DNA of 64,000 bases from Dehalogenimonas etheniformans (GCF_014672715.2 NZ_CP058566.2:1240001-1304000), one strand, 5' to 3'. Counted from the stretch's first letter, positions 16,719 through 26,078 are shown. Notes: generated by a model not told the origin, from the letters alone. Made by a program: numbers and translations.

Positions 16719-18185
16719 TTACACACAGGTCAACGTGAAGTGGTAGATATAGACCATGGTGTCGGTGGTCAGTTCCTTAACGATCGAGGTGACAATAACG
16801 TTCTGGAAACGGTAAGTATCACGCAAGGAAGTAGCATAATTAAAGACAATTTTTTCATCAGGTGTATAGGCGGTGCCGACGATAACTACACTAGCTCCAT
16901 CCCAATTAATCGAGTCCAATCTTACTTCGTCGATATTTCTCTTTTCCAACCAGGCACTGCGGACGTAGCCCGAAGCCATTTCACGCTGGCTCTGTAGAAC
17001 GGTGTAGAACGAGGCATAAGCGGCCGCTTCAGTTTGAACAGGCGCAACAGCGGCATTGGCGGCGTCAATTTGGGGTTTGTAACCGGCTAACTTGGCCTGC
17101 GCCTGAGTAATCTGAAGCTGAACAGCGTCTATCTGCGGCTGTATTGCATCGGCGTCCTTCTTGGCTTTATCCACAATGGTCCAACCGTAAACCAAGGCGC
17201 CGATCAAGAGCAAGCCAACCGCCGGAGCCAGGATATTGAACCAGTTGACGCCACGGGGCAGGTAGATAGCCGGAATGGCGTTCAGGTTAATAACCGAACC
17301 AAACTCGTTAGGCAGATCCCGCTGAGCCATACCCAGGTTAACGACGAACCGGGAGGCATCGAAGCCCTCGGGCGCCGTAAAATCGGTGGTCAGGGCTTCA
17401 ACGGTACGACCGTCGGGACCGCCCAGAGCCGGCCATCCGTTTTTGTCTTCCGCGATCTCACCCGAGACCAGGATAGCCACGTCGGCGCCAAGCGGGTCCT
17501 CGGTGTGGGAGGAATTGTAGAAGGTAACGGTCCGGGAGATCTCTTCAGCCATGGTGCTGAGACGTTCAGTCTCGGTCAGGTTTTCAGAACCAAGTGAGAA
17601 GCTGCGGATGACTTCCGGGACCCGGTCAACCATGACGATGATGTCGATGGTGGCAAGCCAGGTATTGACAACGACGCATCGCGATCGGTTCACGTTACGG
17701 ACCAGCGCCAGCGGGGCAACGTCAAGGACCTTGCTTTTGAGACCGGCTTTGGTCAGGGTGCGCATCAGGGAATCCGTGGCATTCTTGGGATGAGCGGCCA
17801 GGAAAAAGCGCATCTCATGGGCTACGCCCGTCGGCAGTTCCTGCCGCGACACATAGACCTGGTCCAGGGGGACAGGAATAACCCGGGCGGCTTCACTATG
17901 GACAGCATCATCGAGGATATTCTTGGGAACTTCCGGGATGTTGATCAGGCGGAAGATGGAGTTCTGCCCGGAGACGGCGGCCACCACCTGATGCCCGGAA
18001 ACCCCGTTGTCCGATGCTAGTGTCTTGAGGCGTTCGGCTACGGCGTCCTCCTGCATAATAATGCCTTCATTGACCATGCCGGAATCAAGGGGGGCGGTAG
18101 CCCATTTCTCAACCTGCTTGCCGGCGGTGACCAGGAGTTCAATTTCATTGTCTTCGATGTAGACGGTGGTAAGCGTTTTTGCCAT
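16719..18185 (-). CDS. pilM: PilM-PilN fusion, type IV pilus alignment complex
   Basis: 488 residues. The first 310 or so are PilM-like, an actin-fold protein with an N-terminal beta hairpin, AAVSGQNSIFRLINIPEVP, and a long ASKHA-type body. A single membrane segment (about residues 320-342, ILAPAVGLLLIGALVYGW) and a coiled coil of Gln/Ala repeats follow, then a small ferredoxin-like domain, matching PilN. In most bacteria PilM is cytoplasmic and separate, binding the PilN N-terminus. Here the two are one chain, so the PilM part is tethered at the inner face of the membrane. The next gene upstream (PilO-like) ends 4 bases before this start. Confidence 0.82.
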   Translation of the reverse strand: MAKTLTTVYIEDNEIELLVTAGKQVEKWATAPLDSGMVNEGIIMQEDAVAERLKTLASDNGVSGHQVVAAVSGQNSIFRLINIPEVPKNILDDAVHSEAARVIPVPLDQVYVSRQELPTGVAHEMRFFLAAHPKNATDSLMRTLTKAGLKSKVLDVAPLALVRNVNRSRCVVVNTWLATIDIIVMVDRVPEVIRSFSLGSENLTETERLSTMAEEISRTVTFYNSSHTEDPLGADVAILVSGEIAEDKNGWPALGGPDGRTVEALTTDFTAPEGFDASRFVVNLGMAQRDLPNEFGSVINLNAIPAIYLPRGVNWFNILAPAVGLLLIGALVYGWTIVDKAKKDADAIQPQIDAVQLQITQAQAKLAGYKPQIDAANAAVAPVQTEAAAYASFYTVLQSQREMASGYVRSAWLEKRNIDEVRLDSINWDGASVVIVGTAYTPDEKIVFNYATSLRDTYRFQNVIVTSIVKELTTDTMVYIYHFTLTCV

Positions 18186-18189
18186 CAGT

Positions 18190-18786
18190 TTATCCTTCCA
18201 ACGCCATCAGGCTGATTGTGATAGTGGCATCCGGGGGCGGCACGGCGCTAAGTTCAGTATCAAATTCGGTATAGAATTTTATGTTCACAGAATCTATGGT
18301 GGCTGTGAGATAGGCACTGCCGGTTTCAAGATTACCGACGAAGTCGTTGATCCGTTCAATGGGACCGGAGACCACAATGACCATGGTGGTTTTTTGGTAC
18401 TTGATCTTGTCGATAGTCTTTGATTCCGGCTCACTGGCGTGAAACTCCGTCAGGTTCAGCGTGTTGTTGGCCGCCAGGATGAACAATTTTTCGCCATAAT
18501 CAATAGATTGAATAGCCGCGATGGGAGGCGGGGTGGGGAACTTAGCCTTGTACGCTTGAAGGTTAGCTTGAGCGGCAATAACCTTAGCCTGAGCAGCCGC
18601 TAGATCAGCCTGTGCTTTCGTGACGTTAGCCTGGATCGGCGGAAGTAGCGCCGAGGTACTATCCAGGTTGGCATTAAGGGTGTCCTGCCTGTCAAGTTCC
18701 TTTTGCCACATGGTATAGAGGAGCACTCCCCCAATGGCTATAAGCCCAAGGAATAGGACAGAGATGAATGCCTTGCTAATTTTCAT
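18190..18786 (-). CDS. pilO: PilO-like pilus assembly protein
   Basis: 198 residues. One N-terminal membrane segment (about 8-26) is followed by an Ala/Gln-rich coiled coil (about 40-85, repeated AQA units). A C-terminal ferredoxin-like domain carries VIVVSGPIERINDFVGNLE. This domain order and the position next to the PilM-PilN gene fit PilO, the membrane partner of PilN. Sequence similarity to characterised PilO is weak by eye, so the name rests mainly on architecture and context. Confidence 0.72.
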   Translation of the reverse strand: MKISKAFISVLFLGLIAIGGVLLYTMWQKELDRQDTLNANLDSTSALLPPIQANVTKAQADLAAAQAKVIAAQANLQAYKAKFPTPPPIAAIQSIDYGEKLFILAANNTLNLTEFHASEPESKTIDKIKYQKTTMVIVVSGPIERINDFVGNLETGSAYLTATIDSVNIKFYTEFDTELSAVPPPDATITISLMALEG

Positions 18787-18879
18787 TTAACTCCTTTATT
18801 CGTAATGGCATTGTTAAGTTCATCAACCGCTTTCAGATAACAAATGCCTTATTTTTTAAGATATTCAGATCCTGCTTTT

Positions 18880-20076
18880 CTAATGGCTAATAGTCCAAGT
18901 ACGCACAGAAGAAAGGGTCAACTCGGGCAAGTCCATGATATCCCGGTAAGCCGGATCATAAGTTATCGAAAAGTTCTTGTCGGCCGCAAGGTCCATCGGT
19001 ACATCGATGCCCTGTCCGCTCACGACGCTACCCTGTACAGTCGCATCCTTTTTAAAGGAGATGTTGCCATTGGGGGCATATATGAAAGCTTCCATGGGAA
19101 CACCAACTTCTCCGGCTTCTTTCCTGAAGTCTATCGATCCGTTAATGGAAAATATGATGCTTTCACTTTTACCGAAATTCACTACTTTTTCAAAGCCGAT
19201 ATTACCAACCGCAACAAAGTTGGCATTACCTTCAAAAACGGTATCTTTACCAATGTCGATGGATCCGGTCACATAAATAGTGGCAGGTAGATCATCGGCG
19301 GTCCTGGGAAGCCCATCAGGACCGGGCAGGCCAAAATACACACTAGTCAAATTCATACTAGTTGAAAAATCCCCGTTTATGAACATTGAACCATAATAAC
19401 CTGATGCGGTGATCTTTAGACTGCCGGGGTATACGGTCCCAGCACGAGCCAACGCTTCATAATGCGCAGCGAAAATTACATTTTGCAATGCCGACGGGAA
19501 GATCAAACCAGTCTGATATTCATAAGTTGGGCCAACATGCGTCAACGCGCCCTGGGAATCGAAATTTCCCATACAATACACGGGACCGTTGATATAGGTG
19601 TCCTTTTTCAACGTAATATCACTGCTGGATACTAGCGCACCATCCCAAAGATACAGTCCACCACCAGCAATGTAGGAAACAACCCGAGCCCCGGAACTGG
19701 CGAGAGCCTCAACACGATACATGGACTCCTGGGTTTTGCTGATAGTCACAGCAACGCTGTTCCCGTTCATATCGGTTACTGTCATGTTCGTTGCCGGACT
19801 ATCGAGATGCTGGGGGATATAGTCATAAAGATCAAGCCCGTAATCAGCGGTAAAGGTCAATGGATCCTGGTTGATATACCACAGCGCCTTTTCAACGCCA
19901 CTGTCGGCGGCAAAATAATCTTCAACGGCGATCTCAGTATGCTTGCCGACATTAAGGCTGGTCACAACTAGACCGAGCAAAGGACCCAGGATAAGTCCCC
20001 CCAGGGCAAGCATAACGAGAGCCAGAATCATCGCCATTCCTGCTTGCCGTTTAAACAACTTATTATAGGTTTTCAT
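18880..20076 (-). CDS. PilX-like pilus-locus protein with a repetitive beta-rich body
   Basis: 398 residues. The N-terminus QAGMAMILALVMLALGGLILGP is a hydrophobic helix preceded by basic residues, as in PilX/DUF4900-type pilus-associated proteins, but without the FTLIE prepilin box. The body has repeated short turns such as SGSIDIGKDTVFEGNANFVAVGNIGFEKVVNFGK, suggestive of a beta-helix resembling bactofilin or polymer-forming folds. It lies between the PilW-like and PilO-like genes. The likely role is a minor tip or assembly component exposed outside the cell. The exact function is not known. Confidence 0.65.
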   Translation of the reverse strand: MKTYNKLFKRQAGMAMILALVMLALGGLILGPLLGLVVTSLNVGKHTEIAVEDYFAADSGVEKALWYINQDPLTFTADYGLDLYDYIPQHLDSPATNMTVTDMNGNSVAVTISKTQESMYRVEALASSGARVVSYIAGGGLYLWDGALVSSSDITLKKDTYINGPVYCMGNFDSQGALTHVGPTYEYQTGLIFPSALQNVIFAAHYEALARAGTVYPGSLKITASGYYGSMFINGDFSTSMNLTSVYFGLPGPDGLPRTADDLPATIYVTGSIDIGKDTVFEGNANFVAVGNIGFEKVVNFGKSESIIFSINGSIDFRKEAGEVGVPMEAFIYAPNGNISFKKDATVQGSVVSGQGIDVPMDLAADKNFSITYDPAYRDIMDLPELTLSSVRTWTISH

Positions 20077-20091
20077 TGCTCTACCTCCCCG

Positions 20092-20667
20092 CTATACATT
20101 ATCGGGTCTCGGCTCAATCTTGTAATATCGAGTCTCCGTGGCGGCTGTATTTCCGGATCCGTATCTGACCGTTATCTTCAATTCGTAAGTAGTAACGCTT
20201 CCCACTGTCGTTGCCTTGAACCAGGTACTGTTGTAATTGGGATCAGAGCTGTTGGTAGAAAAGAGAACACCGGTAGCTACGGTGATCTGCGGTGAAAGAA
20301 CCCCGTTCACTGAACTCTGCCTGAGGAGGTTGCCATTGCTGATGGTATACGTGACTATTGTCACTTTTTCATTGAGTAAATCGATATTGTTAAAGTCTTC
20401 AGTGAACTTCAGAGGGGTGAATCCGTTCGGTGTGGTCATAACGATTTTGATGTTTGCCTGCAACGCATCCTTACTTATATATTGCCCGGCACTTTGCACC
20501 TGGCGAATGGCCATTGCCTGATTCTGACTTTTTTGGTTTACTTTCATTATTTGCATCGTTGTCATACTGAGCGCAGCCATCAGAAACCCCAATATAGCCA
20601 TCCCCACCAGGAGTTCAACCAGGGTGAATCCCCTGGTGCGCCGCAACTTAAAACAGCTTAAAAACAT
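20092..20667 (-). CDS. PilW-like minor prepilin
   Basis: 191 residues from ATG at 20667. The leader ends RRTRG, then FTLVELLVGMAILGFLMAAL with Glu5, and the globular part has about 150 residues. The long open frame reaches 20712, but the ATG at 20667 overlaps the stop of the upstream prepilin gene by one base (TGATG), which indicates coupled translation. Minor pilins of this size prime pilus assembly together with PilV- and PilX-like partners, which flank it here. Confidence 0.8.
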   Translation of the reverse strand: MFLSCFKLRRTRGFTLVELLVGMAILGFLMAALSMTTMQIMKVNQKSQNQAMAIRQVQSAGQYISKDALQANIKIVMTTPNGFTPLKFTEDFNNIDLLNEKVTIVTYTISNGNLLRQSSVNGVLSPQITVATGVLFSTNSSDPNYNSTWFKATTVGSVTTYELKITVRYGSGNTAATETRYYKIEPRPDNV

Positions 20668-21161
20668 CAACGGTTCACCTTGTAACCCTGGACGCTCACG
20701 CTTGCATCCCACAGGTTAGGGTTATTGGCAATTTTGTTGAACTCCACCAGGATGGTGATCCTCTGGATCCCATTATCCGTATCGTAGATGTCGGGATTGG
20801 ATAATTCTTTGATGAAGGGGGCCGCGTTAATCGCATCCCACGGCACAACGGTGATAGTTATCCGATAATCCCCGGTGACTGTGACTTTGGCGTAATTATC
20901 CACAGGCCTCAACGGGTCACCTACATCGACCGCCCTTGAAAAATCCAGGTAGGGCGCCTTTTTAATACTTTCCCATTGAGTCCGAGCCAGGCTTTCAGCA
21001 GTGGATTCAGCGTCGTCAAGCATGTTGGCCTTCAAGGCATACTGGAGCGAGAGTAAAAAGCCAATACCCACTACCGTAAGGATGAATAGGGCAATCAATA
21101 CTTCAATGAAGCTGAAGCCTCTATTCCCTTTCATTATTCTGGATCTCGCAAGTCTTCCCAT
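20667..21161 (-). CDS. PilV-like minor prepilin
   Basis: 164 residues if started at 21161. A start at 21134 (MKGNRG, then FSFIEVLIALFILTVVGIGF with Glu5) would give the usual short leader. AGGA precedes the upstream ATG and GAGA the inner one, so the choice is open. The C-terminal domain has a conserved-looking ITILVEF strand. It overlaps the PilW-like gene by one base and starts 11 bases after the PilC stop. Confidence 0.8.
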   Translation of the reverse strand: MGRLARSRIMKGNRGFSFIEVLIALFILTVVGIGFLLSLQYALKANMLDDAESTAESLARTQWESIKKAPYLDFSRAVDVGDPLRPVDNYAKVTVTGDYRITITVVPWDAINAAPFIKELSNPDIYDTDNGIQRITILVEFNKIANNPNLWDASVSVQGYKVNR

Positions 21162-21171
21162 TGTTCAAATC

Positions 21172-22386
21172 CTACTCAGTGCCGAGTTGTCCGTACATCG
21201 AGTACATAGATCCGACCAAGGCAACAGCGATAAAGGCTACAACGAGACCGATCACCACTGTCATAGCAGGTTGAATTAATTCCACCGCTGATTTTATTCT
21301 ATCATCAGCTTCCATATCATAAGTATGCGCAACGGTAGCCAGCGTATCATCAAGCTTACCCGTTTCCTCACCGACACCGACCATCTGTACCATCATCGGC
21401 AGGAAGACCTTGCGGCGTTTCATTGGACCGGAAAGACCTTCACCCCGAATTAGTTCCTGTTGGACCTGGCCTATGGCTTCACTGATGATCTTATTCGATG
21501 TGGCGTTCTGCGCCTGGGCCATGATCTCCGGAAGAGGAAGGCCAGCGCGGAAAAGGAGTGAGATAGTCTGGCAGGCGCGGGAAAGTTCTGAGAGTTGAAT
21601 GATCCGACCGATTACCGGCGTCTTCAACAAGCCTTTATCCACGTTATAGCGACCGATGGGAGTTCTGGCCCACATTATCAATCCGATAACGATGGCGATC
21701 AGAGCCCCGAGGATATAGATACCAAATTTCGAGGAAAAATCGGTTACGCTTATCAATATCTTGGTAGCTGCGGGCAGGTTAACGCCCAGGTTTTTGTACA
21801 AATCGGTAAAGGTTGGCATGACAAAAAGCATCAGGATGGCGACAACGACCACCGCAACAACCGCCACAACCACCGGATAGGTCATGGCGCTCTTCAGCTT
21901 CTTACGAGTCTCGTTCATCCTCGACAAAAAATCGGCCATGTTGCGGAGGACGGTCTCCATGTTGCCGCCCTGCTCACCGGCGGAAAGGACGCGGTGGAAC
22001 AAGGGAGAGAACACCTTGGGGTGCTTGCTCATAGCGGCTGACAGAGACGAACCGCCGCGGATGTCATTGGCAACGGCGCCGAGGGTTTTTTTGAAGGTGG
22101 GATTGGTGGTCTGCTCCTGGAGAAGTTCCAGCGAGGTCACGATATCCGTGCCGGACTCAAGGAGGAGGGCCAACTGGCGGGAGAAAAGAATGATCTCCTG
22201 CAGTTTCACCTTCTTGGCGAACAAGCTGGAGGTAGAAACCGAAAACAAGCTAGATTGTGTCTTCAGCGACAGGACCTGGTAGCCGTTGTGGACCAAAAGC
22301 TTGGTAGCGGAGTCACGGTCCATGGCCGCGATCTTGCCCTGCACTAACTTGCGATCCTGGGTATAAGCTACATAGGCGTAATTCAT
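21172..22386 (-). CDS. pilC: Type IV pilus inner-membrane platform protein PilC
   Basis: 404 residues of the GspF/PilC family. The N-terminus YAYVAYTQDRKLVQGKI is followed by two repeated GspF domains with ILFSRQLALLLESGTDI and ACQTISLLFRAGLPLPEIM, and three membrane segments (about 170-195, 222-243 and 375-395). It links the motor ATPases to the growing pilus. It follows PilB with a 196-base gap that contains AT-rich low-complexity sequence and no gene. Confidence 0.93.
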   Translation of the reverse strand: MNYAYVAYTQDRKLVQGKIAAMDRDSATKLLVHNGYQVLSLKTQSSLFSVSTSSLFAKKVKLQEIILFSRQLALLLESGTDIVTSLELLQEQTTNPTFKKTLGAVANDIRGGSSLSAAMSKHPKVFSPLFHRVLSAGEQGGNMETVLRNMADFLSRMNETRKKLKSAMTYPVVVAVVAVVVVAILMLFVMPTFTDLYKNLGVNLPAATKILISVTDFSSKFGIYILGALIAIVIGLIMWARTPIGRYNVDKGLLKTPVIGRIIQLSELSRACQTISLLFRAGLPLPEIMAQAQNATSNKIISEAIGQVQQELIRGEGLSGPMKRRKVFLPMMVQMVGVGEETGKLDDTLATVAHTYDMEADDRIKSAVELIQPAMTVVIGLVVAFIAVALVGSMYSMYGQLGTE

Positions 22387-22582
22387 ATTAAATCCTAAAT
22401 CCGAATTTCGAAATCCGAAACAATCTCCAAATCCTAATTTTCAAATTCCAAAACTTTTAATCGAGATCCTTCGCTACGTTCAGGAAGCCAAAGGGCGCGT
22501 GCTACGTATGAACCCGATGACTTCCAATTACTTAATTATACCCCGTTGTACAATCCTCTCAATCGTGACGCGAATTGTTATT

Positions 22583-24928
22583 TCAAAAACTTTCTTCTGG
22601 TGAATAGGCATTCTTTAGTACTTCCGAAGGGGTTGTAATACCATCTCGTACTTTCAGCATGCCGTCTTTCATCATGGTGACCATGCCTTCACGGATGGAC
22701 TGGGCGCGCATATCGACGGCGCCGGCCCCGTCAAGCATCATCCGTTTCAGCGTCTCAGAGAAGTACATGATCTCATAGACGCCGACGCGGCCGAGGTAGC
22801 CGGTGTAGGCGCAGGACTTGCAGCCGGTGCCGTAGTTGAACTTGGTACGCTTTTCCCCCATCTCCCGCTCATAGGCAACCTGCTCGATGACCGGGGCTTC
22901 AACCTGGTGGCCGCAGTAGGGGCAGACGCGGCGGACCATGCGCTGGGCAACGACGCCGATGACGGCCGAGGAGATGAGGAAGGTCTCGACGCCCAGATCC
23001 ACCATGCGGAAGAGGACGCCGACGGTATCGTTGGCATGGATGGAGGACAGCATCAGGTGGCCGGTCAGGGCGGCCTGGACGCCGATATTGGCGGTTTCAG
23101 CATCGCGGATTTCGCCGACCATGATTACGTCCGGGTCAAGGCGGAGGATGGAGCGCAGGCCCGAGGCGAAGGTGATACCGGCCTGGACGTTGACCTGGAT
23201 CTGGTTGATGTCCTTGAAGCGGTATTCCGCCGGGTCCTCGATGGTGATGACGTTCCGGGTCTTGGTATCGATGGTGGCCAGCGAGGCGTAAAGGGTGGTG
23301 GTCTTGCCGGCGCCGGTGGGGCCGGAGATCAGGATCATGCCGTAGGGCACACGCAGCATGCTTTCATACTTGGTCATGGAGTCCTTGTTGAAGCCGAGCT
23401 GGGGGAGCTGCATCAGGCCGCGGGACTTGTCCAGGAGGCGCATGACCGACATTTCGCCGTGGACGGTGGGGGCGGTGGCGACGCGGATATCGATGTTGCG
23501 GCCACCGGCGGTGATCGAGAACTGGCCGTCCTGGGCGTGGTGGTGATCGGCGATGTTCAATGACGCCAGGATCTTGATGCGTGAAATGATTGCCCGCTGC
23601 ACCGAGATGGGCAGACTCATCATTTCCTGCAAGGAACCGTCAATGCGGAAGCGGACGCGGAGTCTCTCTTCATCGGGCTCCAGGTGGATGTCCGAGGAGC
23701 GGGCCTTGACCGCTTCTTCGATAATGAGGTTGAGGGCCTGGGCGAGGGGGGCGTCGACGGCGGCGTCCACGGCCAGTTTTTCATCTGAAATATCGGCGGA
23801 CATCGACATGCGGGAGAGGAATTTATCGACCTCGCCGTAACCCTTGTAGTTGAAGTCAATGGCTTCACGGAGTTCACGCTCATCCGCGGGCAGGGCCTTG
23901 ATGCGGCGCTTGGAGTAGGCGGTCAGGGCTTCCAGCGCCAGGATGTCCGAGGGGTTGGCCATAGCCACTTCCAGGGTGTTGCCGGTGAGGCGCACCGGGA
24001 TGGCGTTGTAGCGGCGGGCCATGATCTCCGGGATGATCTTTAAAGCTTCCGGGGTGGGAAGCTGGCGGAGTTCCCGGCCCAGCTTGCCGCCCTCGGCGGG
24101 CTTGATCTCCATCTGGGGGGGCGGGGCGGTCACCGGGACGGTTTTCAATGGAGTGATTTTCTCAGGAGCCTTGGGGGTGAAGGTGATGACGCGGATCTTC
24201 TGGCTCTCGGCGAATTTCTCGGCTTCATCGGAGAGGTGGGAGGCGGTGGCGATGAACTTGGAGCCGACCCGGGCGTCATAGGCCTTGGTATCGAACAGGG
24301 CGATCTCTTCCAGGTTCAGCACCGGGGCGTGGTTGATGATGTCTATGCCAAGGCAGTGCTCCTGGGCGCCGTTGCCTATCGAGCAGGCGATCAGGTCAAA
24401 GGTATGCTCAATGCCACTCTTACCGGTCAGGCGGGCGTTTTCTTCCACCTTATAGCCGGTCTTCTTGAGCGAATCAACAAGTTCAGCCTTGTCGACGAAC
24501 TTCAGGGGGCGGTCCAGGTTGGGGGTTTCGGGGGCAGGCGACTTCTCCGCCTGGCTGAAGAGGACCTGCAGGGAGGCTTCGTCAAAAAGCTGGACGTTCT
24601 GGCTGTCAGCGAATTCCTGGGCCTGCTTGGCGAGGTCGGTGGACAGGATCACCGCCCGTTCCGAGATGCCGGAATCATAGGTCTTGTTGGCGAAAGCGAA
24701 GATGGAGGCCTCAGCCGCCGACTGGTCTGCCAGGCCGGTCAGAACCCCGAAGGCGATAGTGCGCCGGGCAAAGCCGTCGTCGCGCCGGGCCAGGACATCG
24801 AAATTGTGCTCCAGCCCGGAACGGCCTTTGAGCTTGGCCTGCTCCGTGACCTCATAGCCCTGGCTGGTGAGGTAGGCTGCCAGGCGGGCGCCGATGGACT
24901 TCTTTTCGGCAACCTTGGTCGGTGTCAT
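22583..24928 (-). CDS. pilB: Type IV pilus assembly ATPase PilB with two N-terminal nuclease-fold-like domains
   Basis: 781 residues, against about 570 for ordinary PilB. Residues about 5-125 and 150-260 are a duplicated unit with GYEVTEQAKLKGRSGLEHNF and GYKVEENARLTGKSGIEHTF followed by an Asp-containing strand. This resembles Mrr/PD-(D/E)XK-type folds. An MshEN-like domain (about 295-370) and the motor follow, with Walker A GPTGAGKTT, ITIEDPAEYR, DVIMVGEIRDAETA, GHLMLSSIHANDT and a tetracysteine zinc site (CPYCG, CKSCAYTGY). It drives pilus extension. It is preceded by the two regulatory genes of the cluster. The extra domains are unlikely to be active nucleases, since no clear ExK is seen. 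Confidence 0.88.
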   Translation of the reverse strand: MTPTKVAEKKSIGARLAAYLTSQGYEVTEQAKLKGRSGLEHNFDVLARRDDGFARRTIAFGVLTGLADQSAAEASIFAFANKTYDSGISERAVILSTDLAKQAQEFADSQNVQLFDEASLQVLFSQAEKSPAPETPNLDRPLKFVDKAELVDSLKKTGYKVEENARLTGKSGIEHTFDLIACSIGNGAQEHCLGIDIINHAPVLNLEEIALFDTKAYDARVGSKFIATASHLSDEAEKFAESQKIRVITFTPKAPEKITPLKTVPVTAPPPQMEIKPAEGGKLGRELRQLPTPEALKIIPEIMARRYNAIPVRLTGNTLEVAMANPSDILALEALTAYSKRRIKALPADERELREAIDFNYKGYGEVDKFLSRMSMSADISDEKLAVDAAVDAPLAQALNLIIEEAVKARSSDIHLEPDEERLRVRFRIDGSLQEMMSLPISVQRAIISRIKILASLNIADHHHAQDGQFSITAGGRNIDIRVATAPTVHGEMSVMRLLDKSRGLMQLPQLGFNKDSMTKYESMLRVPYGMILISGPTGAGKTTTLYASLATIDTKTRNVITIEDPAEYRFKDINQIQVNVQAGITFASGLRSILRLDPDVIMVGEIRDAETANIGVQAALTGHLMLSSIHANDTVGVLFRMVDLGVETFLISSAVIGVVAQRMVRRVCPYCGHQVEAPVIEQVAYEREMGEKRTKFNYGTGCKSCAYTGYLGRVGVYEIMYFSETLKRMMLDGAGAVDMRAQSIREGMVTMMKDGMLKVRDGITTPSEVLKNAYSPEESF

Positions 24929-25001
24929 AGGAGCCTGACCTCACGTTTATCAGAAGTGTATTGTGTATTATAAATCATATGAATACTAACTATCTAATAT
25001 T

Positions 25002-25694
25002 TTAGCTTGCCCTGGCCGGTTGCTCGGTTTCCCGTCCCAGCGGGATGTAACCGCGGCGGATGGCCAGCACGGCGGCGTGGGCGCGGTCATTGGCGTTGAG
25101 TTTGCGCAGGATAGCCGAAATGTGGTTCTTGATCGTCTGCTCCGAGATTTTCAGGGCGATAGCGATCTGCTTGTTGGTGTGGCCGTCGGTGACGTGGATC
25201 AAAATCTGGCGCTCGCGGGAGGTGAGGGGGGCGACGACGTCCAGGCCGGCGTCCAACTCGCTCAGTTCCTGGAAATTCTTCAGTACCCGCTGGGCGATGA
25301 CCGGGCGGGTCAGCAATTCGTTGATGGGGTATTCGCCGCGGGAGGCGCGGTCAATGGTCTCCAGGAGTTCGCCGGCGGTGCTGCTTTTCTTGAGGCAGGC
25401 CACGGCGGCGGTGCGGATGACGTCGAAGAGTTCGGTGTCATTGGGGTCAGGCGACAGAATGATGACGCGGATGTTGGGGTAATAGCGCACGATCTTGCGG
25501 CCCAGCTCCAGGCCGTTGGAGGCGGTCAGGTCCGAGCCCAGGAGGACGATGTCGGGGAGGGAGGCTTCAACCTTGGCGAGGGGGTCTTCGTTGGGATCGC
25601 ATTCGACCACTTCCAGGTTTTCCCGGCTGGACAGGGCTTGGGCGACGCCGGAACGGAAAAAGGGCTGTTAATCGCAAACCATAATCCTGGTCAT
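25002..25694 (-). pseudogene. NarL/LuxR-type response regulator interrupted by an in-frame TAA
   Basis: From ATG at 25694 the frame reads MTRIMVCD, then TAA (25668-25670), then QPFFRSGVAQALSSREN and on to a stop at 25002. That is a full receiver-HTH protein of about 230 residues with one nonsense codon at position 9. The rest is intact, including the C-terminal HTH (LTSRERQILIHVTDGHTNKQIA). The receiver reads DIVLLGSDLTASNG, so the usual phospho-acceptor Asp position is Gly. A shortened protein of 202 residues could start at a GTG (25610), but it would lack the first strand and helix. The gene begins 4 bases after the BldC-like gene, and pilB follows. Confidence 0.8.
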
Positions 25695-25697
25695 GTT

Positions 25698-25940
25698 TTA
25701 TGCCATCTCCTTGCTGTCTTCGGCCATGTCATCGGAGCCGTTGTGATTCTGGTGCACCGCCAGGAACTCGTCGATGTCCTCACGCCGGAAGCGCCTATCA
25801 CCGCGCGGTCCCAACTGGTAAGCCTTGAGGGTGCCCTGGTTGCTCCAGCGGCGGACGGTGTTGATGTGGACGTTAAGTATCGCCGCCACTTCGCTCGTGG
25901 TGAGCATCGGAGTTACGGGCGACCCACTTTTTTGCGCCAT
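25698..25940 (-). CDS. BldC/MerR-type small HTH DNA-binding protein
   Basis: 80 residues. LTTSEVAAILNVHINTVRRWSNQGTL is a winged-helix HTH of the MerR/excisionase kind, and the wing reads GPRGDRRFRREDIDEFL. The tail is acidic. Such single-domain proteins (BldC-like) bind direct repeats cooperatively. It is the first gene of the pilus cluster. Two direct repeats lie 42-94 bases upstream of its start. It may regulate its own operon or the divergent aldolase gene, which is inference from position. Confidence 0.85.
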   Translation of the reverse strand: MAQKSGSPVTPMLTTSEVAAILNVHINTVRRWSNQGTLKAYQLGPRGDRRFRREDIDEFLAVHQNHNGSDDMAEDSKEMA

Positions 25941-25981
25941 GTTGATTTACCTTTCTCAACCTAACCATAAGTAACTAGACA

Positions 25982-26034
25982 GTACTATATCTCATTGAAA
26001 GTACCTCCACAAGATGACTTTGGTACTATTTCTC
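25982..26034. promoter_or_regulatory. Direct-repeat operator candidate for the HTH gene
   Basis: GTACTATATCTC (25982-25993) and GTACTATTTCTC (26023-26034) differ at one base, and their starts are 41 bases apart, close to four helical turns. A related GTACC lies between them (25999-26005). The pair sits between the divergent HTH and aldolase genes. Confidence 0.5.
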
Positions 26035-26078
26035 GAAATATTTTTGCGTCATTTGAAGCCGAGTAGCATAATTACTTT

